This document shows positions 58,524-64,000 of a stretch of DNA of 64,000 nt, piece after piece. The notes beneath the pieces are model-generated. The model did no database searches, was not told the origin of the DNA, and saw only the letters and a list, made by a program, of their open reading frames with translations. The stretch covers positions 24,745 through 88,744 of the forward strand of contig NZ_PNMA01000014.1 in NCBI RefSeq assembly GCF_013823385.1, in the 5' to 3' direction. The stretch comes from Hyphomonas sp. (lineage in GTDB: Bacteria > Pseudomonadota > Alphaproteobacteria > Caulobacterales > Hyphomonadaceae). The translations under genes and the position numbers were made by a program. Within the stretch, counting starts at the first letter, position 1. Every line of letters starts with the position of its first letter.

Positions 58524-59558
58524 ATGAGACGGCTGGTCCTGCTTGCCTCGCTTTTCCTGCTGGCGGCCTGTGCGCCGGCAGGGAAGGGCGCGCGGGGGCC
58601 AGATATGGGCGTGATCCTGGCGGATGACCCGGCGCCCAGCCTTTCCGATTACGGACTGTTTGCCGATATGGCCACCGGGGCGCCTGCGCCCGGCGTTCTG
58701 CCCTATGACCTGATCAATCCGCTGTTCACCGATCACGCCGCCAAGCACCGCTTCGTGTTCGTGCCCGGCGGCCAGACGGCGGCCTATCGCGAAACGGAGG
58801 TGTTCGATTTCCCGGTCGGTTCCGTGCTGGTGAAGACCTTTGCCTTTGCCCCCGACATGCGCGCGCCGGAGGATGGCCAGTGGCGGGTGGAGACGCGCCT
58901 CCTCATTCACAAGGCGGGCGGCTGGGCGGCCTATCCCTATGTCTGGAACGCGGCGCAGACCGAGGCGGTCTACAGCCCTGCCGGCCAGCGGATCGGCATC
59001 GAGACGATCAGCCCGGATGGCGCGCCGCTTCAGCTGCGTTACGCCATGCCCAATCAGAACCAGTGCAAGACCTGCCATCAGACGGGCAAGGATATCGCCC
59101 CCATTGGCCCGAAGGCGCGCCACCTCGCCCATGAGGGCCAGCTTGCCCGCTGGGAAGCGGCGGGCATTCTTTCCGGCTTGCCGGAGGGTGTGGCGGGAGA
59201 GCCTTACGCCTTTGATCCCTCCGCGCCGCTCGATCTGCGGGCGCGGGCCTGGCTGGACGTGAACTGCGCCCATTGTCACAAGGCGGACGGATCGGCATCC
59301 AATTCCGGCCTCTGGCTTTCCTCCACCGAGACGGGGCCTGCGCGGATCGGCATCCTGAAACATCCCGTGGCCGCCGGGCGCGGCTCGGGCGGGCTGAAAC
59401 AGGTGATCGTGCCGGGCGATCCCGATGCCTCGATCCTGCTCTACCGCATGGCCTCCACCGAGCCGGGCGTTGCCATGCCCGAGCTTGGCCGCAGCGTCAC
59501 CGATCCTGACAGCCTCGCCTTGATCCGGGAATGGATTGCGGCGATGGAGACCGAATGA
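58524..59558 (+). CDS. HNE_0200/SO2930-family dihaem cytochrome-like lipoprotein
   Basis: The ATG at 58524 starts a lipoprotein signal (cysteine in LFLLAACAP, about residue 17), giving 344 residues. There are two covalent haem motifs: CKTCH in [12 protein letters not shown] and CAHCH in [14 protein letters not shown]. Methionines in [10 protein letters not shown] and elsewhere may be axial ligands. The N-terminal part, [22 protein letters not shown], is a conserved family block. It is presumed to carry electrons at the outer membrane, but its partner and substrate are unknown. It is paired with the beta-helix gene and overlaps the DUF188 gene by four bases. Confidence 0.9.
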   Translation: MRRLVLLASLFLLAACAPAGKGARGPDMGVILADDPAPSLSDYGLFADMATGAPAPGVLPYDLINPLFTDHAAKHRFVFVPGGQTAAYRETEVFDFPVGSVLVKTFAFAPDMRAPEDGQWRVETRLLIHKAGGWAAYPYVWNAAQTEAVYSPAGQRIGIETISPDGAPLQLRYAMPNQNQCKTCHQTGKDIAPIGPKARHLAHEGQLARWEAAGILSGLPEGVAGEPYAFDPSAPLDLRARAWLDVNCAHCHKADGSASNSGLWLSSTETGPARIGILKHPVAAGRGSGGLKQVIVPGDPDASILLYRMASTEPGVAMPELGRSVTDPDSLALIREWIAAMETE

Positions 59559-60019
59559 CCGTTCGTATCCTTGTCGATGCCGATGCTTGCCCCGTGAAGG
59601 ACGAGATCTACATGGTGGCCCTGCGCCATCAGGTGGCAGTTGTCGTGGTGGCAAATTCCTATCTGCGCATTCCCGAACACGCCCTGATTTCGCGCAAGAT
59701 TGTCAGTGACGGCTTCGATGCGGCCGATGACTGGATCGCCGAAGCGGCCGGGCCGGACGCGATTGTGGTGACGGCGGACATTCCCCTGGCTGATCGCAGC
59801 CTGAAGGCCGGGGCGCGTGTGCTCAGCCCTTCGGGCAAGCCGTTTACGGACGACTCCATCGGCACGGCGCTGGCCACACGGTCGATCATGGCAGACCGGC
59901 GGGTGGGCGTTGCCGGGATCGGGGCAGGCGGGCCGGCGCCCTTCAGCAAGGCGGACCGTTCACGCTTCCTTTCGGCGCTGGATGCCGCCATTGTGGCGGG
60001 CAAGCGCGCGCAGGGGTAA
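59555..60019 (+). CDS. DUF188 (YaiI/YqxD) family protein
   Basis: A 154-residue protein with a PIN-like fold: [20 protein letters not shown] at the N-terminus, [19 protein letters not shown] and [20 protein letters not shown]. Conserved acidic residues in DADACP and DIPLAD resemble a nuclease site, but no activity is established for the family. The start MTVRIL at 59555 overlaps the preceding stop (ATGA). The family is widespread, so its link with the cytochrome pair may be positional only. Confidence 0.9.
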   Translation: MTVRILVDADACPVKDEIYMVALRHQVAVVVVANSYLRIPEHALISRKIVSDGFDAADDWIAEAAGPDAIVVTADIPLADRSLKAGARVLSPSGKPFTDDSIGTALATRSIMADRRVGVAGIGAGGPAPFSKADRSRFLSALDAAIVAGKRAQG

Positions 60020-60068
60020 GCGGCGCCTTTGACTTGCGCTTAACGCGCGCCGTGATAAGGGCCGCTAT

Positions 60069-60683
60069 ATGAACCAGATCACCCTCCATAAGGGCGACCT
60101 TCCCGAAGGTCTCGACCTTGGCCCCGTGATTGCCGTCGATACCGAGGCGATGGGCCTGAACCCCCTGCGGGACAATCTCACCCTGGTGCAGATCTCTGCC
60201 GGCGACGGCAAGGCGCACATCGTGCAGCTCAGCCGCGATTATGACTGCCCGAACCTCAAGGCGCTGATGACCGATCCCAAGGTTCTGAAGATCTTCCATT
60301 TTGCCCGGTTTGACGTGGTGATGATGAAGCGCTGGATGGGCATCACCTGCGCGCCGATCTGGTGCACCAAGATCGCCTCGCGCCTTGCCCGGACCTATAC
60401 TGACAAGCATGGGCTGAAGGATGTGGCCCGCGAAGTGGCCGGTGTGGACATGTCCAAGGCGCAGCAGAGCTCCGACTGGGGCCAGGACAAGCTAACCGAC
60501 GCGCAGATCCAGTATGCGGCCAGCGATGTGCTGTATCTGCACCAGATCAAGGCCGGTCTTGAGGCCATGCTGGAGCGTGAGGGCCGCAGGGAGCTGGCCG
60601 AGGCCTGCTTTGCCTTCCTGCCGGTCCGGGCGGACCTTGACCTCGCCGGCTGGCCGGACGAGGACATTTTTGCTCACAGCTGA
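60069..60683 (+). CDS. RNase D-like 3'-5' exonuclease
   Basis: A 204-residue protein with the DEDDy exonuclease domain: VIAVDTEAMGLNPLRDNL (Asp and Glu), LKIFHFARFDVVMM (Asp) and IQYAASDVLYLHQI (Tyr and Asp). RNase D trims tRNA and other RNA 3' ends. It is only about half the length of E. coli RNase D and has no HRDC domains, as in many alphaproteobacterial homologues. The position upstream of the lpt genes is conserved in several relatives. A TTGACT sequence at 60027-60032 may be part of its promoter (weak). Confidence 0.92.
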   Translation: MNQITLHKGDLPEGLDLGPVIAVDTEAMGLNPLRDNLTLVQISAGDGKAHIVQLSRDYDCPNLKALMTDPKVLKIFHFARFDVVMMKRWMGITCAPIWCTKIASRLARTYTDKHGLKDVAREVAGVDMSKAQQSSDWGQDKLTDAQIQYAASDVLYLHQIKAGLEAMLEREGRRELAEACFAFLPVRADLDLAGWPDEDIFAHS

Positions 60684-60784
60684 GCAAAGTCTCGCCGATA
60701 CCTGTCTTCTCGTGCTTTCACAGGGCGGATATCACGGGTAAGACTCCCGGTTGACTGCAGTTTAGCCGGATTTTGCCCGCCTCC

Positions 60785-61447
60785 ATGGACGCAACCCGCC
60801 ACAATGATCCGATTTCGCTCTGGGCGCCCCGGCGGCAGCTGACGCTGGCGCAGGCGCGGCGCCGGTCTTCGCGGGTGAAGTATCTGCGCTATGGGCTGGT
60901 GGCGGCCGCGGCCGTCTCCATCGGGCTTTTCCTCGGCTATATCGTGCGCAGCGCCATCAATCAGGAAAGCCGCCCGCCGCCGGTGGACGACACCCAGGCG
61001 GTGACGATGATCAATCCGCGCTTTACCGGGCGCGATGCGGCCGGCGAGATTTTCACGATTACGGCTGACGCGGCCAAGCGCCGGCGCTCCCGCGACGGGG
61101 CGGTGGATCTGATCGGGCCGGTGCTGCGCGATTCCAAGGGCACCGAAGTGCAGGCCCCCTCGGGCTTCTATGACCGCGATACCGGCATTCTGGAACTCTA
61201 CGAGGATGTCCGCATCTCCGACGCGGCCGGTTACATGTTCAATTCCCAGGGCGCCCGCCTGCATGTCGCCGAAGACCGTGTCGAAGGCCTTTCGCCCTTG
61301 CAGGGCAGGGGCCCTCTTGGAGATATCCGGGCAGACTCGTATGAAATCCTTGATGGCGGTGATCGCATCGTCTTCAAGGGCAATGTCCAGACAGTGATCT
61401 ATCCCAGCAAGTCCGAACCATCGGCAGGAACGCGTGAAGGTGAATAA
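60785..61447 (+). CDS. lptC: LPS export protein LptC
   Basis: LptC is a single-pass inner-membrane protein that passes LPS from LptBFG to LptA. The 220-residue protein has a cytoplasmic N-terminus, a membrane segment (YLRYGLVAAAAVSIGLFLGYIV, about residues 35-56) and a periplasmic beta-jellyroll with MINPRFTGRDAAGEIFTITAD (MINPRFTGRDAAGEIFTIT core) and ILELYEDVRISDAAGYMFNS. The ATG at 60785 is preferred to a TTG at 60773. It is followed one base later by lptA. It is divergent in sequence, as LptC usually is, so the neighbours matter. Confidence 0.9.
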   Translation: MDATRHNDPISLWAPRRQLTLAQARRRSSRVKYLRYGLVAAAAVSIGLFLGYIVRSAINQESRPPPVDDTQAVTMINPRFTGRDAAGEIFTITADAAKRRRSRDGAVDLIGPVLRDSKGTEVQAPSGFYDRDTGILELYEDVRISDAAGYMFNSQGARLHVAEDRVEGLSPLQGRGPLGDIRADSYEILDGGDRIVFKGNVQTVIYPSKSEPSAGTREGE

Positions 61448-61448
61448 G

Positions 61449-61979
61449 ATGGCACTCCTTAAGGCAGCCGGTATCGGCCTTGTGCTTGGCCTTTTGATGG
61501 GCGTGCCGGCCCAGGCGCAGATCTCTTCGGAGGGCGGGCCGATCTATATCAATTCCGAACGGACCGAGAGCCTGGAGCGCGAGCGCAAGGTGCTGCTGGT
61601 GGGCAATGTCGACATCCGCCAGGGCACGGCGCGCCTGCGGGCAGATACCGTGACCATCCTCTTCACCGGCCAGCCGGCCCCCGGCGCCAGCACCCAGGGC
61701 GTGGCGGCCGGCTTTGGCGAGGTCCAGTCGATCCTGGCGGAAGGCAACGTCTACTATGTGACCCCAGAACTTAAGGCCAAGGGGGATCGCGGGATTTACG
61801 AACTTGCCACCGACACCATCACCATGACCGGCAATGTCGCCCTGATGCGGGACCGCGACGTGGCCGAGGGCCAGCGCCTGAAAATGGAGATCAGCAATCG
61901 CCGCACCACGCTGGAAGGCGGCGGCGGGCGCACCCGGATGGTGATCGATCCGGACAGCCAGCCTCAGACGAACCGGTGA
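61449..61979 (+). CDS. lptA: LPS periplasmic bridge protein LptA
   Basis: LptA polymerises into the periplasmic bridge that carries LPS to LptD. The ATG at 61449 begins a signal peptide (cleavage after GVPAQAQ, about residue 24); a GTG at 61434 overlaps lptC and is less likely. The 176-residue protein has the OstA-type repeats YINSERTESLERERKVLLVGNVDIRQGTARLRADTVTI (ERKVLLVGNVDIRQGTARL core) and IYELATDTITMTGNVALMRDRDV (ELATDTITMTGNVALMRD core). It lies between lptC and lptB. Confidence 0.93.
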   Translation: MALLKAAGIGLVLGLLMGVPAQAQISSEGGPIYINSERTESLERERKVLLVGNVDIRQGTARLRADTVTILFTGQPAPGASTQGVAAGFGEVQSILAEGNVYYVTPELKAKGDRGIYELATDTITMTGNVALMRDRDVAEGQRLKMEISNRRTTLEGGGGRTRMVIDPDSQPQTNR

Positions 61980-62032
61980 ATTTTGACGGAATCCTGAAGC
62001 CGATCTTAAGCATGACGGTCTAGGGTAGCAGA

Positions 62033-62049
62033 GGGCGGCGATACCGCCC
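62033..62049 (+). promoter_or_regulatory. Hairpin in the lptA-lptB spacer
   Basis: GGGCGG (62033-62038) pairs with CCGCCC (62044-62049) around CGATA, 24 bases upstream of the lptB start. TTGACG at 61983-61988 could be a -35 box of an internal promoter, but no good -10 is seen. Confidence 0.35.
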
Positions 62050-62072
62050 CACGTAAAGGGAATGACCAGATC

Positions 62073-62807
62073 ATGAGCGAACCGGCCGAAGGCCTTGTCG
62101 TCAGCAACCTCGCCAAGGCCTTTGGCAAGCGTCAGGTTGTGCGCGATGTTTCGCTCTCCCTTGCGCGGGGAGAAGTCGTCGGCCTGCTTGGACCCAACGG
62201 GGCCGGCAAGACCACCTGCTTCTACATGATCATGGGGCTGATCGGAGCCGATTCCGGTTCCATTTCCATCGATGGCGAGGATGTTACCCGCCTTCCGATG
62301 TATCAGCGCGCCCGTCTGGGCGTGGGGTATCTTCCGCAGGAAGCTTCGATCTTCCGGGGAATGACAGTAGAAGAGAATGTGCTCGCCGTGGCGGAACTGG
62401 TCGAACCCGACCGCGCCGCGCGGATGGCACAGGTCGATGGCCTGCTCAGCGAGTTGCATGTCGAACATCTGCGCAACCAGCCTGCCACCTCCCTGTCGGG
62501 CGGTGAACGGCGGCGCGTGGAGATCGCCCGCGCGCTCGCTTCCCGTCCGAGCTTCATGCTACTGGACGAACCGTTCACCGGCATCGACCCGCTCGCCATC
62601 TCCGACATTTCCGAACTTGTCCGCTATCTGAAACAGCGCGGCCTGGGTGTTCTGATCACGGATCACCAGGTGCGTGAAACGCTCCAGATCGTGGACCGGG
62701 CTTATGTCATGTATGATGGTGAAGTTCTGTTCACCGGCACGCCAGAGGATGTGCTGAAGAATGAGGATGTGCGCAGGGTCTATCTGGGTGAACAGTTCGC
62801 CGCTTGA
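62073..62807 (+). CDS. lptB: LPS export ABC ATPase LptB
   Basis: LptB hydrolyses ATP to extract LPS from the inner membrane through LptFG. The 244-residue protein has GPNGAGKT at residues 40-47, the Q-loop FYMIMGLIGADSGSISIDGEDVTRLP (SGSISIDGEDVTRLPMYQRA region), the LptB-specific YLPQEASIFRGMTVEENVLA, the signature TSLSGGERRRVEIARALASR and Walker B FMLLDEPFTGIDP. lptF and lptG are not in the window. rpoN follows after 18 bases. Confidence 0.97.
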   Translation: MSEPAEGLVVSNLAKAFGKRQVVRDVSLSLARGEVVGLLGPNGAGKTTCFYMIMGLIGADSGSISIDGEDVTRLPMYQRARLGVGYLPQEASIFRGMTVEENVLAVAELVEPDRAARMAQVDGLLSELHVEHLRNQPATSLSGGERRRVEIARALASRPSFMLLDEPFTGIDPLAISDISELVRYLKQRGLGVLITDHQVRETLQIVDRAYVMYDGEVLFTGTPEDVLKNEDVRRVYLGEQFAA

Positions 62808-62825
62808 TCTCAGGGGGCGCGGCCG

Positions 62826-64000
62826 ATGGCCATGAAACAATCACTCGACATGCGCCAGGGCCAGTCCCTGGTAATGACGCCGCAGCTTCAGCAGGCGATC
62901 AAGCTTCTTCAGTTGTCGAACCAGGAGCTTTCCGAATTCATCGAGGCCGAGCTTGAGCGCAATCCGCTGCTCGTGAAGATCGAGGATGAGGGCGCTGGCG
63001 CGGCCGCCGAAGGAAGCGATCCCAAGAGCCGCGAACAGCTGACCCTCGACGAGCGCTCCGGCCTTGGCGAAGCCCGCGACCAGCTGGACGCGCCGGGTGA
63101 AGACGTGTTCGAGCCGGGCACGGGCTCTGATGCGGCCCTGGCCGCCGATGCGCGCGGGCCGTCTGCCACCACCGACTGGTCGGGCGCCTCCAATGGTCCG
63201 GCCTCGGAAGATTTCGATTATGCGGCCAATGTCTCCGGCGATGTGACGCTGCATGAGCATCTCCATTCCCAGCTGAGCTTTGCGGGCCTTTCGGCCGCTG
63301 ACCGGCTGATCGCCGCCCGCCTGATCGACGAGATGGACGAGACCGGATACCTGCGCGCGCCGCTGGAGGATGTGGCCAAGGCGCTGGGCGCCGACATCGC
63401 CAATGTTGAAGCCGTTCTCACCGTCTGCCAGGGCTTTGACCCGACCGGCGTGATGGCCCGCTCCGTGCCTGAATGCCTTGCGCTGCAGCTGAAGGATCGC
63501 GGCCGCCTTGACCCGGCGATGCAGGCGATGCTGGACAATCTGCATCTTGTGGCCAAGCATGACATGAAGGCGCTGATGGATGTGTGCGGCGTCGACAAGG
63601 CCGACATCCAGGACATGCTGCTGGAACTGCGCCAGCTTTCGCCCAAGCCGGGCGCGGGTTTTTCCAGCGACACCACGGTCGCCGTGGCGCCGGATGTGTA
63701 TGTCCGTGAACTGCCCAATGGCATGTTTGCCGTGGAACTCAATTCCGACAATCTGCCCCGTGTGCTGATGGACAAGGCCTATTATGCCGAAGTCACCGCC
63801 CTGCCGATGCGCGAGAAGGAGAAGGAATTCATCTCCGAATGCGCCGCGTCGGCGAGCTGGCTGGTCAAGTCCCTCGACCAGCGGGCCCGCACGATCCTGA
63901 AGGTGGCGAGCGAGATCGTCCGCCAGCAGGATGGTTTCTTTGCTCATGGCGTGGCGCATTTGCGTCCTCTCAATCTCAAACAGGTGGCCGATGCCATCGA
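62826..64000 (+). CDS. rpoN: RNA polymerase sigma-54 factor RpoN (3' end cut off)
   Basis: The frame from ATG 62826 stays open to the window's end (about 391 codons). Region I is QGQSLVMTPQLQQAIKLLQL and LSNQELSEFIEAELERNPLL, the activator-responsive domain. An acidic region II with DVFEPGTGSDAALAADA follows, then the core-binding domain (LHEHLHSQLSFAGLSAADR, LIDEMDETGYLRAPLEDVA, QGFDPTGVMARSVPECLALQ). The helix-turn-helix and RpoN box lie beyond the edge. Sigma-54 serves activator-dependent promoters; the lptB-rpoN order is conserved in proteobacteria. Confidence 0.97.
   Translation, partial: MAMKQSLDMRQGQSLVMTPQLQQAIKLLQLSNQELSEFIEAELERNPLLVKIEDEGAGAAAEGSDPKSREQLTLDERSGLGEARDQLDAPGEDVFEPGTGSDAALAADARGPSATTDWSGASNGPASEDFDYAANVSGDVTLHEHLHSQLSFAGLSAADRLIAARLIDEMDETGYLRAPLEDVAKALGADIANVEAVLTVCQGFDPTGVMARSVPECLALQLKDRGRLDPAMQAMLDNLHLVAKHDMKALMDVCGVDKADIQDMLLELRQLSPKPGAGFSSDTTVAVAPDVYVRELPNGMFAVELNSDNLPRVLMDKAYYAEVTALPMREKEKEFISECAASASWLVKSLDQRARTILKVASEIVRQQDGFFAHGVAHLRPLNLKQVADAI

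Overview
The window is a gene-dense, high-GC chromosomal stretch of an alphaproteobacterium, most likely a member of the Hyphomonadaceae close to Hyphomonas. Supporting points are the alphaproteobacterial order aroA-cmk-rpsA-ihfB with a divergent FYDLN-type gene, lptC-lptA-lptB-rpoN at the right edge, many TonB-dependent-receptor and lipoprotein genes, and a beta-helix/dihaem-cytochrome pair of the kind named after Hyphomonas neptunium HNE_0200. The organism assignment is inference. I see no phage, insertion sequence, CRISPR array or rRNA. There is one tRNA, tRNA-Ala(GGC).

Layout. 1-10165: ruvA (end)-ruvB, ybgC and the Tol-Pal genes tolQ-tolR-tolA-tolB-pal-cpoB. A GFA-type gene, a DUF983 gene and a DUF3137-like gene sit between ruvB and ybgC, and a metal-sensor-like padR with a large palindromic operator sits between ybgC and tolQ. 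10153-13220: tilS and ftsH. 13349-15926: two unassigned lipoproteins, an orphan small protein and a DUF4328 membrane protein. 16016-16774: yebC. 16775-28048: CoA-transferase, SelO, two TonB-dependent receptors, an HSL-type hydrolase and a feruloyl-CoA-synthetase-like enzyme, which together look like a module for uptake and CoA activation of hydrophobic or aromatic acids. 28137-34396: glmM, cysQ, a tandem FKBP lipoprotein, threonine ammonia-lyase and a fused peptide-ABC ATPase. 34567-44338: OmpW, Fe-alcohol dehydrogenase, a Tag-like glycosylase, a phytase-like lipoprotein, a CHAD protein, two small membrane proteins, PHB depolymerase, a cysteine-synthase-like enzyme with a divergent Lrp regulator, and a secreted protein. 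44404-49438: a zinc module (ZIP permease divergent from ZrgA-like lipoprotein, ABC ATPase/permease, DUF3299 protein, HAD hydrolase) with a Zur-like box between the two arms. 49562-55760: mscL, ihfB, rpsA, cmk, an OYE-family enzyme and aroA, all on the minus strand. 55890-64000: FYDLN protein, tRNA-Ala, a repeat-rich spacer, DUF1150, the beta-helix/cytochrome pair, DUF188, RNase D-like exonuclease, lptC-lptA-lptB and truncated rpoN.

Most distinctive observations: (1) a 10-bp-period GGAC repeat family present both in the spacer after tRNA-Ala and, sharing an exact 19-mer, in frame inside tilS; (2) ribosomal protein S1 carrying an extra C-terminal helix-hairpin-helix domain; (3) the uncharacterised beta-helix/dihaem pair; (4) strong palindromes in front of padR and at the start of the lrp-like gene, and a candidate Zur box in the zinc module.
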